This document shows, in pieces, positions 21,320 through 30,261 of a stretch of 64,000 nucleotides of DNA. The DNA comes from Nocardia cyriacigeorgica (GTDB taxonomy: Bacteria > Actinomycetota > Actinomycetes > Mycobacteriales > Mycobacteriaceae), in the NCBI RefSeq assembly GCF_010868145.1, contig NZ_JAAGUY010000024.1, positions 1 to 64,000 on the forward strand. Direction: 5' to 3'. Position 1 is the first letter of the stretch, and every line of letters starts with the position of its first letter. The notes beneath the pieces are model-generated. The model was not told the DNA's origin. It worked only from the letters and a program-made list of their open reading frames with translations, and made no database searches. Made by a program: the position numbers and the translations under genes.

Positions 21320-22345
21320 CTAGCTGCTCCTTTTCAACGTGCCGATACCGAGAGAGCCGTGTGCGGCAGGTGCGGCGGGGGTGTCGTCGTCTGCCGATGA
21401 CACGTCGGGTGGGTCGGGCAGATCATCGAGGAAGTCCTGTGCGGGGACGAAGAACAAGCCGCCGGTGACGGCGGTGGAGAAATCCAGGATCCGGTCGTAG
21501 TCGGCCTCGTCGGAACCGAGGAACATGCGGGTCAGCATCTCCTCGGTCACGCTCGGCGTGGCCGCGTAACCGACGAAATAGGTGCCCATCTCGTCCTCAC
21601 GGATGCTGCCGAAGGGCATATTGGCGCGCAGGATCTGTCGTTCGGTGCCGTCGGGGTCGACGATGGTGTTCACCGCGACGTGGGAGTTCGCGGGTTTGAC
21701 GTCATCGGGGAGTTCGAAATCGTCGAGTTTGGTGCGTCCGATCACGCGTTCCTGTTCCTCGACCGAGGTTGCCGCCCATTCGCCCATCTTGTGCAGGTAT
21801 TTCTGCACGATGACGTAGCTGCCGCAGGTGAAGTCGGGGTCCTCGTCGCCGATCAGCGCCACCCGCCCGGCGGGCGATTCGGCGAGTGCGCCCTCGGGGT
21901 TCTCGGTGCCGTCGACGAATCCGAGCAAGTCGCGCTGTTCGAAGTACCGGAAGCCGGTGGTCTCGTCCACGACGGTGGCGGCGCCGGCGAGGCGATTGCC
22001 GATCGCCATCGCCAGCTCGAAGCAGGCGTCGTGCACCTCGGCCTTGATGTGGAACAGCAGGTCGCCCGGTGTGGCGGGAGCCTGATGGCGTGGCCCGGCA
22101 AAGCCGGGGAATGCGTGCAGTTCGGCGGGGCGCGGCCCGGCGAACAACCGATCCCATGCCGTGGAGCCGATCCCCGCAACGCAGGTGAGTCCCGCCCCTG
22201 GGAGCCGGAATCCGACCGAACGACGCAGTCCGGCGAGGTCGGCGAGCAGGTCGCGCACCGCCGCTTCGCCACCCTCGTCGATGGTGGCGACGAGGAAGAT
22301 CGCGGACGGTGTGAGCGGTTCGAGGATCGGCTGCGGCTCACCCAT
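21320..22345 (-). CDS. Dye-decolorizing peroxidase (DyP), encapsulin cargo
   Basis: A 341-residue heme peroxidase. The DyP signature GFVDGTENP is at 142-150 with catalytic D145; H222 in NSHVAV is the probable proximal heme ligand and R240 in ILRANMPFGS the distal arginine. The last 12 residues, GSLGIGTLKRSS, match the encapsulin targeting peptide, joined through an Asp/Ala/Pro-rich linker, so the enzyme should be packaged in the shell encoded 3 bp downstream. It oxidizes phenolic or dye-like substrates with hydrogen peroxide. ATG at 22345 gives the normal N-terminus (GEPQPILEPLTPSAIFLVATI). No Tat or Sec signal is present. Confidence 0.96.
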   Translation of the reverse strand: MGEPQPILEPLTPSAIFLVATIDEGGEAAVRDLLADLAGLRRSVGFRLPGAGLTCVAGIGSTAWDRLFAGPRPAELHAFPGFAGPRHQAPATPGDLLFHIKAEVHDACFELAMAIGNRLAGAATVVDETTGFRYFEQRDLLGFVDGTENPEGALAESPAGRVALIGDEDPDFTCGSYVIVQKYLHKMGEWAATSVEEQERVIGRTKLDDFELPDDVKPANSHVAVNTIVDPDGTERQILRANMPFGSIREDEMGTYFVGYAATPSVTEEMLTRMFLGSDEADYDRILDFSTAVTGGLFFVPAQDFLDDLPDPPDVSSADDDTPAAPAAHGSLGIGTLKRSS

Positions 22346-22473
22346 GATCGCCAAGCCTAATAGCTGGGAGCGTGCTGGCCACACCGAATCGGCTATGGCG
22401 TGTTAAGGCTCACCCGGATCATGGGTCGTGCGTTGCTGTTTCGTAAGCCTCACCTACATCGCGTCGCGCCTGG

Positions 22474-22800
22474 CTATTTCGCGACGGTCAGCAGGAAAGC
22501 GACATCGTCGACGGCCTTGACGCTGTGCCGTGCTTTGGGCACGACGAGCAGATCGCCCGACGACCCCTTCCATTCGTTGGCACCGCTGATCAGAGTCAGG
22601 GTGCCGCTGAGCACCAGCAAGGTGGCATCGCCGAAATTATCGTGTTCGGCCAGGCTCTGGCCCGCGCTGAGACCGACGACGGTTTGGCGCAGGGTTTGCG
22701 CGTGGCCGCCGTAGATCGTTTGCGAGCTACGGCCGCTCGTGGCGGTGGCTGCCAGCTTGAGTTGCTGGCGGGCGACCGCGGTCAGCGATTTCTTGTCCAT
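22474..22800 (-). CDS. Small cupin-domain protein
   Basis: A 108-residue protein consisting of one cupin barrel: GQSLAEHDNFGDATLLVLSGTLTLISG followed by SGDLLVVPKARHSVKAVDDVAFLLTVAK. The usual cupin-1 metal site appears only partly kept (H in AEHDN, H in KARHS). Start ATG at 22800 is preceded by GAAAGG at good distance. It stands alone between the DyP and folA genes in the same direction. The family covers many functions; none can be assigned here. Confidence 0.8.
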   Translation of the reverse strand: MDKKSLTAVARQQLKLAATATSGRSSQTIYGGHAQTLRQTVVGLSAGQSLAEHDNFGDATLLVLSGTLTLISGANEWKGSSGDLLVVPKARHSVKAVDDVAFLLTVAK

Positions 22801-22936
22801 GGACTGCCTTTCGCAGATCACACCCGGAACAGGGCTGGTGTTCGGGGTCGATACCGCTGAGTATGCCCGACCCGCCACCGCCGCTCGGGTGTTTTGCGAG
22901 CTTGCCCGCTCTGAGCCGGGCGATGCGACGCGGTAT

Positions 22937-23437
22937 TCAGCCGCGTCGGGTGAACCGGCGGATCCGGTAGCGCGGTCCGGCACTCGACTGCTGCCATGGC
23001 GTGTCGGCCTCGGCGTGCCATTGCGGGCCGATGGCCGGTGCGTACGCGTCGCCGGTGATGTCGGCGTCGATCTCGGTGACGAGCAGTTCGGTAGCGTAAT
23101 CGAGTGCGGCGCGGTAGATTTCGCCGCCGCCGATGACCCAGACGTCATCGGGTGCTGCCAGTTCGAGTGCCTCCGGCAGCGAGGCGCTGCGTTCGGCGCC
23201 GTCGGCGGCCCAATCCGGTTGGCGGGTCACGACGATATTGCGGCGCCCGGTCAGCGGGCGGAACCGCGGTGGCAGCGAGTCCCAGGTGCGCCTGCCCATC
23301 ACCACCGGATGGTCCATGGTGACGGCCTTGAAATTGGCCATGTCCTCGGGCACCCGCCACGGAATCCGGTTGTCGACGCCGATGACGCCGTCGAGGGTCT
23401 GCGCCCAGATGAGACCGATGACGCGCGTGGAACTCAC
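22937..23437 (-). CDS. folA: Dihydrofolate reductase
   Basis: A 166-residue enzyme reducing dihydrofolate to tetrahydrofolate with NADPH. Motifs: IGLIWAQTLDGVIG, IPWRVPEDMANFK (D32 is the likely substrate-protonating acid), VVMGRRTWDSLP and the NADPH-site VIGGGEIYR. The start is GTG at 23437, overlapping the thyA stop as GTGA, so thyA and folA are co-translated. The pairing regenerates the dihydrofolate made by thymidylate synthase. A short stem (22926-22933 with 22941-22948) spans the stop codon. Confidence 0.96.
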   Translation of the reverse strand: MSSTRVIGLIWAQTLDGVIGVDNRIPWRVPEDMANFKAVTMDHPVVMGRRTWDSLPPRFRPLTGRRNIVVTRQPDWAADGAERSASLPEALELAAPDDVWVIGGGEIYRAALDYATELLVTEIDADITGDAYAPAIGPQWHAEADTPWQQSSAGPRYRIRRFTRRG

Positions 23438-24252
23438 ACGGCCACCGGGGCCTTGATCGCCGGGTGATGCTGGTAGTCGACGACCTCGACATCGTCGTAG
23501 GCGTAATCGAACAGTGACGGTGCCCGGCGCAGCCGCAGGGTGGGGAACGGGTACGGCTCGCGGGTCAGCTGTTCGGAGACCTGCTCGACGTGATTGTCAT
23601 AGATATGGCAGTCACCGCCGGTCCAGATGAAATCTCCGGGCTCGAGCCCGGCCTGCTGGGCCACCATCTGGGTCAGCAGCGCGTAGCTGGCGATATTGAA
23701 CGGAACGCCGAGGAACAGGTCGGCACTGCGCTGATACAGCTGGCACGACAGTTTGCCGTCGGCGACGTAGAACTGGAAGAACGCGTGGCACGGTGCCAGC
23801 GCCATCTTGTCCAGCTCGGCCACATTCCAGGCCGAGACGATCATGCGCCGCGAATCCGGGTCCTCGCGCAGGGTCCGCAGCACCTGGGAGATCTGGTCGA
23901 TATGGCTGCCGTCCGGGGTGGGCCAGGACCGCCATTGGACGCCGTAGACGGGGCCGAGCTCGCCGTCCGGCGCCGCCCATTCATCCCAGATGGTGACCCC
24001 GTGCTCACGCAGCCAGCCGACATTGGAATCACCGCGCAGGAACCACAGCAACTCGTAGACGATCGACTTGAGATGCACCCGCTTGGTGGTGATCAGCGGA
24101 AACCCGGCCGACAGGTCGTAGCGCAGCTGATGGCCGAAGACGCTGCGGGTGCCGGTGCCGGTGCGATCGGCTTTCTTCGTGCCGGTGGTGAGCACCTGAC
24201 GGAGCAACTCTTCGTACTGGGTGTCTGGGGTGGTGGCCACGACCTCGAGCAT
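23434..24252 (-). CDS. thyA: Thymidylate synthase
   Basis: A 272-residue enzyme converting dUMP to dTMP with methylene-tetrahydrofolate. The catalytic C155 lies in MALAPCHAFFQFYV; flanking motifs include DRTGTGTRSVFG, FPLITTKRVHLKSIVYELLWFL, QLYQRSADLFLGVPFNIASY and DCHIYDNH. ATG at 24252 starts MLEVVATTPDTQYEELL, the usual short N-terminus; a longer reading to 24567 would run into the divergent cobF gene. It is the first gene of the thyA-folA operon, 54 bp from cobF. Confidence 0.97.
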   Translation of the reverse strand: MLEVVATTPDTQYEELLRQVLTTGTKKADRTGTGTRSVFGHQLRYDLSAGFPLITTKRVHLKSIVYELLWFLRGDSNVGWLREHGVTIWDEWAAPDGELGPVYGVQWRSWPTPDGSHIDQISQVLRTLREDPDSRRMIVSAWNVAELDKMALAPCHAFFQFYVADGKLSCQLYQRSADLFLGVPFNIASYALLTQMVAQQAGLEPGDFIWTGGDCHIYDNHVEQVSEQLTREPYPFPTLRLRRAPSLFDYAYDDVEVVDYQHHPAIKAPVAV

Positions 24253-24306
24253 AGTTCGGGGACCCGGCCCGTCCGACTCGGCGGGCCGGGCCAATAGGCT
24301 CGCCGC

Positions 24307-25056
24307 ATGCGGAAGCTGTACGTGATCGGCATCGGCGCCGGCGACCCGGACCAGGTGACGGTGCAGGCCATCAAGGCCATGCGCGAGGCCGAGGTGTTCT
24401 TTGTGATCGGCAAAGGGGCCGAGAAACAGGAGCTCGTCGACGTCCGCACGACCATTCTCGCCGAGCATATGGATCGTCCGTACCGGATCGTGGAGATCGC
24501 CGACCCGCCGCGTGAACGCAACCCGATGGATGGTTCGGATTACCGCGAGGTGGTCGCCGACTGGCACGAACGCCGCTCGCTGCTACTGGAAAAGGAGTTC
24601 GCGCGGGTCGACGGCGTCGGCGCGATTCTGGTGTGGGGCGACCCGTCGCTCTACGACAGCACCCTGCGCATGGTCGAACGCGTCCTCGCGCGCGGCACCA
24701 TCGGCTTCGACTACACCGTGATCCCCGGCGTGACCAGTGTGCAGGCGCTGGCTGCCTGCCACAGGACGGTGCTGCACCGCATCGGTGAACCGGTGCACAT
24801 CACCACCGGCCGCCGGCTGCGTGAGGAGGGGCTCGACGCCGGATCGACGGTCGTCATGCTCGACGGCGAGTGTGCGTTCACCAGCGTGCCCGGCGCGACC
24901 CGGATCTGGTGGGGCGCCTACCTCGGGATGCCCGACGAAGTACTCATCGAGGGGCTGGTCGCCGAGGTCGGCGACCGGATCCGCGAGCGCAGGGACCAGT
25001 TGCGTGCGGAGAAGGGCTGGATCATGGACACCTATCTGCTGCGCGCACCCGACTGA
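24307..25056 (+). CDS. cobF: Precorrin-6A synthase (deacetylating)
   Basis: A 249-residue SAM-dependent methyltransferase of the aerobic cobalamin pathway, which methylates C1 of precorrin-5 and releases acetate. Seen: MRKLYVIGIGAGDPDQVTVQAIKAM, LVWGDPSLYDSTLRMVERV, VIPGVTSVQALAACHR and the C-terminal WGAYLGMPDEVL. No other cobalamin gene is nearby, which is common for cobF. It is divergent from thyA and followed after 52 bp by a DUF2630 gene. Confidence 0.94.
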   Translation: MRKLYVIGIGAGDPDQVTVQAIKAMREAEVFFVIGKGAEKQELVDVRTTILAEHMDRPYRIVEIADPPRERNPMDGSDYREVVADWHERRSLLLEKEFARVDGVGAILVWGDPSLYDSTLRMVERVLARGTIGFDYTVIPGVTSVQALAACHRTVLHRIGEPVHITTGRRLREEGLDAGSTVVMLDGECAFTSVPGATRIWWGAYLGMPDEVLIEGLVAEVGDRIRERRDQLRAEKGWIMDTYLLRAPD

Positions 25057-25108
25057 ACCGCCGCGCGAATCAGCCGGATCGACGGGCCCGGGTCCGTACA
25101 GTGGGCCT

Positions 25109-25354
25109 ATGACCGAACAGGACATCCTGGGGCGCATCAAGGAATTGGTCGAGCAGGAGCACAAGCTGCGGTCGCAGGCGACGCGGGGCGAGCTGGATCC
25201 GAAATCGGAACGGCAGCGGCTGGCCGAACTCGAGGTGATGCTCGATCAGTGCTGGGATCTGCTCCGCCATCGCAGGGCCCGCATCGACGCGGGTGAATCA
25301 CCGGATAATACGCAGGTCAGCTCGGCACGACAGGTCGAGGGCTACCTCCAGTAG
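25109..25354 (+). CDS. DUF2630 family small protein
   Basis: An 81-residue, highly charged, probably helical protein: MTEQDILGRIKELVEQEHKLR, then RLAELEVMLDQCWDLLRHRRARIDAG. Composition and spacing match the actinobacterial DUF2630 family, often annotated only as conserved hypothetical. No signal peptide or membrane segment. It stands 6 bp upstream of the flavoprotein gene and is probably cotranscribed. Function unknown. Confidence 0.85.
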   Translation: MTEQDILGRIKELVEQEHKLRSQATRGELDPKSERQRLAELEVMLDQCWDLLRHRRARIDAGESPDNTQVSSARQVEGYLQ

Positions 25355-25360
25355 CGCCCA

Positions 25361-26785
25361 GTGGACACCACCGAGTTCGACGTCATCGTCATCGGCGGCG
25401 GCCCGGCGGGGGAGAACGTCGCCTCCTACGCCGTCGCGGGAAGTGAGCGGACTGCCGCGATCGTCGAGCGTGAGCTCGTCGGCGGCGAATGCTCGTATTG
25501 GGCCTGTATTCCCAGCAAGGCACTGCTGCGCCCCTGGCATGTGCTCGGCGGTGCGCGTGCGATGCCCGGCGTGCGCGCCGACGGACTCGACGTGGCCGCG
25601 GTGCTGCGCAGGCGCGACGAATTCGTGCACAACCATGACGATTCGTCCCAGGCCGACTGGGCACACGACACCGGCATCGAAGTGGTGCGCGGTGCGGGTC
25701 GTCTGGCCGGTGAACGTGCGGTCGAAGTCGGTGGACGTACGCTGCGCGCCCGGCATGCCGTCGTGATCGCTACCGGGACGACGGCGAACATCCCCGATGT
25801 GCCGGGTCTGCGCGCGGCCCTGCCGTGGATCTCGCGCGATGTCACCAACCTGGCCGAGGTGCCGCGCCGGGTGCTGATCGTCGGCGGCGGTGTCGTTGCG
25901 TGTGAGGCCGCGACCTGGTTGGCGGCGCTCGGCTCGGTGGTCACCATGGTGGTGCGTGGCGGCTCGCTGCTCGGGCGCGTCGAGCCGTTCGCCCGCGACC
26001 GGATCGCCGAGGCACTGACCGGGCGTGGCGTCCGGATCCGGTTCGGCGCCGAGCCGGTGCGCGTGGCGCGACCCGACGCGCGCGACACCGGCGCAGGCCG
26101 GGTCCACGGCGGGCCGGTGACGGTGACCGTGCGCGACGGCAGCGACGAATCCGAGCTCGAAGCCGACGAGATCGTCGTGGCGGCCGGACGCAGACCCGCC
26201 ACCGAGGAACTCGGGCTGGAGTCGGTCGGATTGGCGCCCGGCTATGTCGAGGTCGACGATCAGCTGACCGTCCCCGGCATGCCGTGGCTGTACGCCGTCG
26301 GTGATGTGAACCATCGCATCGCCCTCACCCATATGGGCAAATACCAGGCCCGGATCTGCGGTGACGTGATCGCCGCCCGCGCCGAGAGCAGGCCGCTGAC
26401 CGGCCCGCGCTACGCCGCCACCGCCGACCACGCGCAGGTCCCGCAGGTCGTCTACACCGATCCGGAGCTGGCATCGGTCGGCCTCACCGAAGAGGCCGCC
26501 CGCGAGGCTGGGCATGCGGTCGACACCGTCGAACTCGATATCGCCGTCGCGGGATCCGCGCTGGCCCGTGACGATTTCGCGGGCCGGGCCAAGCTGGTGA
26601 TCGACACCGCACCGGGCACGCTGCTCGGCGCGACCTTCGTCGGCCCCGAGATCGGTGAGCAATTGCACGCCGCGACGATCGCGGTGGTCGGGCAGGTACC
26701 GCTGGACACGCTGTGGCATGCGGTGCCGGCGTTTCCGGCGGTCAGCGAATTCTGGTTGCGGCTACTGGAGGCGTGGCGGGCCTGA
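25361..26785 (+). CDS. Pyridine nucleotide-disulfide oxidoreductase (Lpd/MerA-like)
   Basis: A 474-residue FAD/NAD(P) flavoprotein. The FAD dinucleotide motif is VIGGGPAG near the N-terminus, the redox disulfide is C44/C49 in GGECSYWACIPSKALLRP, the NAD(P) motif is ILIVGGGVVA-like near residue 170, and YAVGDVN marks the second FAD site. The C-terminal catalytic segment reads HAVPAFPAVSE, keeping the His-x-x-x-x-Glu style of the family. It is not linked to 2-oxoacid dehydrogenase genes, so it may be a mycothione-, quinone- or metal-related reductase and not the housekeeping lipoamide dehydrogenase. The start is GTG at 25361. Confidence 0.88.
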   Translation: MDTTEFDVIVIGGGPAGENVASYAVAGSERTAAIVERELVGGECSYWACIPSKALLRPWHVLGGARAMPGVRADGLDVAAVLRRRDEFVHNHDDSSQADWAHDTGIEVVRGAGRLAGERAVEVGGRTLRARHAVVIATGTTANIPDVPGLRAALPWISRDVTNLAEVPRRVLIVGGGVVACEAATWLAALGSVVTMVVRGGSLLGRVEPFARDRIAEALTGRGVRIRFGAEPVRVARPDARDTGAGRVHGGPVTVTVRDGSDESELEADEIVVAAGRRPATEELGLESVGLAPGYVEVDDQLTVPGMPWLYAVGDVNHRIALTHMGKYQARICGDVIAARAESRPLTGPRYAATADHAQVPQVVYTDPELASVGLTEEAAREAGHAVDTVELDIAVAGSALARDDFAGRAKLVIDTAPGTLLGATFVGPEIGEQLHAATIAVVGQVPLDTLWHAVPAFPAVSEFWLRLLEAWRA

Positions 26786-26800
26786 CGCGCGGTCACGCGG

Positions 26801-27793
26801 TCAGGTCAGGGGTAGGGCGGCGATCGGATCGGTGGTCGGGCCCGGTGAACCGCCGTCGGGTTCGACGGTGACCGCGAGCTGATCGGAAGCGGCGAACTCG
26901 GCGACGTACGGTGCATCGGGCGTCGGTAGACCGGTCAGCACCCCGGCGGACCGGGGAACTCCCTCCTGACCGATCAGCCAGAGCTGGTGCGCGTACCCGT
27001 CCGGTGGCGGGGGCACCGCGTCGAAGGTGACCGCGACCGCGCCCAGCTCGTCCGAGATGTACGCGACCAGGGTGCCGCCGGTGCTGACCGGGCTGGTCGC
27101 GGTGCGGGCGTCGGGCTGTTGCAGCACTTGGTCTGCGGTGACCATCCGTGCGGGCGATTCCTCGGTGCGCTGGCCGAATACGGCTGCGCCGATGGCGACC
27201 ACGATGGCTACGGCGGCAGTTGCGGTGGCCCACCGCAGCAGCGTGCGCCTGCGGGCGCGGGCTGCGGCGAGTTCGTCGGCCGGCGCGGCGGCGGTGTTGC
27301 CGGTCTGGTCGGGGATATCGCTGGTGTCGGAGGGTTGACCGCTGTCGGCGACGTCGACGGAGTTGTCGGCGATGTTCAGACGGGCGTTGCCGGTGCCGGG
27401 TGTGTCCGCGGGGCGGTCGGGATCGGCGGGGTTCGTCGGGTCGTCGCCGTTGTCGGGTTCGCCGTCGCCCGACGCGTCGGGCGAGGAGCCGGCGTCGTCG
27501 GCGAGGGGGCCATCTGGTTCATCCCGATCGCCTGGCACCTCGATCGCGTCGAGGATCCGTCCTTCCAGCGCGGCCGGTGGTGTCTGTGCATCCAGGGCCG
27601 ATAGTGCGCCCATCGCTTCTCGCACGTCCCGCACGATCTGGTCGAAGGTCCGCCGGGTTTCCGGGTCGCAGGTGGCGAGGCGTTGTTCGATGCTGTCGCG
27701 TTCGGCCTCGGTAACGGCGTCGAGGGCGTACGCATGCGCCAGGTCGAGCAGGTCGTGATCGTCGGGATGGTCGGGTGGGGGCGCGTCAGTCAT
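26801..27793 (-). CDS. rskA: Anti-sigma-K factor (RskA family)
   Basis: A 330-residue membrane anti-sigma factor. The N-terminal part (HDLLDLAHAYALDAVTEAERDSIEQRLATC) binds the sigma factor. A long, acidic, Pro/Asp-rich disordered stretch of about 100 residues precedes one transmembrane helix (ATATAAVAIVVAIGAAVFG). The extracytoplasmic part ends with the RskA domain (FDAVPPPPDGYAHQLWLIG). ATG at 27793 overlaps the sigK stop by 8 bp, showing coupling. RskA proteins are controlled by regulated intramembrane proteolysis and release sigma K. Confidence 0.92.
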   Translation of the reverse strand: MTDAPPPDHPDDHDLLDLAHAYALDAVTEAERDSIEQRLATCDPETRRTFDQIVRDVREAMGALSALDAQTPPAALEGRILDAIEVPGDRDEPDGPLADDAGSSPDASGDGEPDNGDDPTNPADPDRPADTPGTGNARLNIADNSVDVADSGQPSDTSDIPDQTGNTAAAPADELAAARARRRTLLRWATATAAVAIVVAIGAAVFGQRTEESPARMVTADQVLQQPDARTATSPVSTGGTLVAYISDELGAVAVTFDAVPPPPDGYAHQLWLIGQEGVPRSAGVLTGLPTPDAPYVAEFAASDQLAVTVEPDGGSPGPTTDPIAALPLT

Positions 27794-28442
27794 CGCGAGC
27801 AACTCCGGTCAGGCAGTCCTGGAGGCGCTTCAACCCGTCCCGGATGCGGCTTTTCACAGTGGGTAACGGAGAGTGGAGGTGGTCGGCGACCTCCCGGTAG
27901 GTCCGGCCACTGTAATAGGCGAGAGCAACCGCTTCGCGCTGCGTGACGGTCAGCGTGTCGAGGCAATCACGGACATCCTGTTCTTCCAGCCGCTGCCCGA
28001 CGGTTTCGGCGACGATGTCGTGATCGCGTCCGAGGTGGGTGTGGCCGTAGACGGCGTCGCGTCCGGCGGCGGAACTCTCGCTGCGCACGCGGTCCACGGC
28101 ACGGCGATGGGTGATCATCATCAGCCAGCCGATCGGGCTCGACAGCGCCGGGTCGTACCGCTCGGCCGTCGACCACACCTGCAAGTACACCTCCTGGGTG
28201 GTCTCCTCGGCGGCGGTCGGGCTGCGCAACACCCGAAGGGCGAGCCCGAACACGCGGGGGCTGGTTTCGCGATAGAACCTGGTGAAGGCCTCTCGGTCGC
28301 CTGCTGCGGTCGATTTCAGCAGACCGTCGAGCTGGCGCCTGGCGTCACCGTTACCGTTGCGGGCCGGGCACGCACCCTGCTCGGCAGCCGTGTCCGGCGC
28401 GACGCGGCCGATGAACGGCATCGGACCCGGCTCGCTCGTCAT
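27786..28442 (-). CDS. sigK: ECF RNA polymerase sigma factor SigK
   Basis: A 218-residue group-4 sigma factor. Region 2 includes RETSPRVFGLALRVL and SPIGWLMMITHRRAVDRVR; region 4 includes TLTVTQREAVALAYYSGRTY and VADHLHSPLPTVKSRIRDG. The partner rskA overlaps its 3' end. ATG at 28442 gives a normal length; a longer reading would cross the divergent promoter. In mycobacteria SigK drives secreted antigen genes such as mpt70/mpt83; none is present here. The divergent carboxylesterase may be a local target. Confidence 0.93.
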   Translation of the reverse strand: MTSEPGPMPFIGRVAPDTAAEQGACPARNGNGDARRQLDGLLKSTAAGDREAFTRFYRETSPRVFGLALRVLRSPTAAEETTQEVYLQVWSTAERYDPALSSPIGWLMMITHRRAVDRVRSESSAAGRDAVYGHTHLGRDHDIVAETVGQRLEEQDVRDCLDTLTVTQREAVALAYYSGRTYREVADHLHSPLPTVKSRIRDGLKRLQDCLTGVARDD

Positions 28443-28624
28443 CGCGGCCTCCTCGACCGCCCGGCAGGTTCGCCGCAGCTGTCCGGCCGGATCGGCCGCA
28501 AGTCCGGTGTGTGGCCTGAGCCACGCTGGTGGCCTCGTCGGAGCACGGGTTTCAGTGTTGCGCAAAGGCGTCATCCCGGTGGCCGAATCGAGGCACCCCA
28601 TGGTGAATTTCGGTTTACTTCTGT

Positions 28625-28657
28625 TGGCAGATTGCCAGTTGTCGTTACCATCGGTAA
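28625..28657. promoter_or_regulatory. Two short palindromes before the carboxylesterase
   Basis: TGGCA-GAT-TGCCA (28625-28637) and TTACC-ATC-GGTAA (28645-28657) sit directly upstream of the esterase ATG in the region divergent from sigK. Both are perfect. They may be operator sites, although no dedicated repressor gene is adjacent. Confidence 0.35.
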
Positions 28658-30169
28658 ATGGTCGCGTCGACAGATGTCTCGACCGCGGACGGCGTTGTCC
28701 GTGGTCACCGTGGCCGCCGGGTGATCCGCTGGCGGTCCGTTCCCTATGCGGCTGCGCCGGTGGGCGCACTGCGCTTCCGTGCGCCGGAGCCGGTCGAACC
28801 CTGGACCGGAGTCCGTCCGGCGACGGAGTTCGCCTACGCCGCGATGCAGCATCGGACCGGCGCCCAGATCGGGGCGCGGCGGTATCAGCCGACCAGCGAG
28901 GACGCGCTGACGCTCAATGTGACCGCACCGGTCTCGGTAGGTAGCAGCCCGTTGCCAGTGATGGTCTTCATCCACGGCGGCGGGTACATGTTCGGTACCT
29001 CGGCCCTGAGTCTCTACTCCGGTGCGCGGCTGGCCGTCGGCGGGGACGTCATCGTCGTCTCGCTGAACTATCGACTCGGTGCCTTCGGATACGCCGATTT
29101 CGGCGAGTTCGGCACCGACGAGCGGCCGTTCGATTCGAATCTGGGCTTGCGCGACCAGATCGCGGCCCTGGAATGGGTGCGCACCAATATCGCGGCGTTC
29201 GGCGGCGATCCCGGCAATGTGACCATCTTCGGCGAATCGGCCGGTGCTCACGCGGTGCTCAGTCTGCTCGCCACGCCCTCCGCTGCCGGGCTGTTCCATC
29301 AGGCCATCGCCCAGAGCGCGCCCGCCGACTGGGCATTGTCCGCCGAGGATGCGCGGCTGATCGCCCGCCGCTGTGTAGACGCACTCGGCGCGACACCGGA
29401 CAATGCCGGGCAGGTGCTGTCGGAGGCGGCGGCCATCGATATCCACCGGGCGTTCGGGCGGGCGATGCGGAATTCGCTGCGGGAACGGCCCGGTTTCTTT
29501 GCGGCTGCACCCGTCGTCGACGGGACGTTGCTGCCGCAAGCGCCGATCGATGCGATCGCCGACGGCAACGCCCATCGCGTGCCGCTCATCATCGGCACCT
29601 GCAACAACGAAGGCACGTTGTTCGCGAAGTTCGCCGACTACGCGTTGCCGACCACCTCGGATCGGCTGCGCACCGCCGTCGGTGATCCGTCTGCCGAAGC
29701 ACGCGTGCGGGCGGCCTACCCCGGCTACCCGGACTCGACTGCGGCCATCCGCGCCGGTGGCGATTTCGTGTTCTGGCGCCCATCGGTCGCGGTGATGGCC
29801 GGGCACAGCAGGTACGCGCCCACCTACGCCTACCGCTACGATTTCGCACCCCGCGCCCTGCGGCTCGCAGGTATCGGCGCCACGCACGCGACCGACCTGA
29901 TGCCGGTCTTCGGCATCGCCGACAGCCCGTTCGGCCGGGCGCTCACCGCGGCGGGTGGTCGTCGCGGCCTGGTGTCGGTGACCAGGCAGTTCCAGGACAA
30001 CTGGCTACGTTTCGCGCATACCGGCGCACCGCTACCGTCGTGGCCCGCCTATACCGAGGATCGTCGCAGCACGTTGATCATCGATGCGCCGAGCCGGGTC
30101 GAACACGACCCTCAGCGCGCGAAGCGGCTGGCGTGGGAGGGCATTCGGATGCCGAAGCTGGTGCACTAG
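28658..30169 (+). CDS. Type B carboxylesterase
   Basis: A 503-residue alpha/beta-hydrolase. The oxyanion segment HGGGY is at 106-110 and the nucleophile S194 is in FGESAGAHAV. The type B landmarks VPYAAAPVGALRFRAPEP, EDALTLNV and LNYRLGAFGY are present. No signal peptide is visible, so it is probably cytoplasmic. It hydrolyses carboxylic esters; the substrate is unknown. It is divergent from sigK-rskA and convergent with the Fpg/Nei glycosylase. Confidence 0.93.
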   Translation: MVASTDVSTADGVVRGHRGRRVIRWRSVPYAAAPVGALRFRAPEPVEPWTGVRPATEFAYAAMQHRTGAQIGARRYQPTSEDALTLNVTAPVSVGSSPLPVMVFIHGGGYMFGTSALSLYSGARLAVGGDVIVVSLNYRLGAFGYADFGEFGTDERPFDSNLGLRDQIAALEWVRTNIAAFGGDPGNVTIFGESAGAHAVLSLLATPSAAGLFHQAIAQSAPADWALSAEDARLIARRCVDALGATPDNAGQVLSEAAAIDIHRAFGRAMRNSLRERPGFFAAAPVVDGTLLPQAPIDAIADGNAHRVPLIIGTCNNEGTLFAKFADYALPTTSDRLRTAVGDPSAEARVRAAYPGYPDSTAAIRAGGDFVFWRPSVAVMAGHSRYAPTYAYRYDFAPRALRLAGIGATHATDLMPVFGIADSPFGRALTAAGGRRGLVSVTRQFQDNWLRFAHTGAPLPSWPAYTEDRRSTLIIDAPSRVEHDPQRAKRLAWEGIRMPKLVH

Positions 30170-30261
30170 GGGCGGATCGCTCGCGAATATCGGGGTGCCG
30201 GAAGGGCCTGGCGGCGTCGGCGACTCACGCCGGATGCACGACTGCGACCCTCACACGTTGC

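Noticed and set aside
24253..24567. Extended N-terminus for thyA
   Set aside because: It would overlap the whole cobF 5' region; the conserved start MLEVVATTPDTQYEELL begins at 24252.
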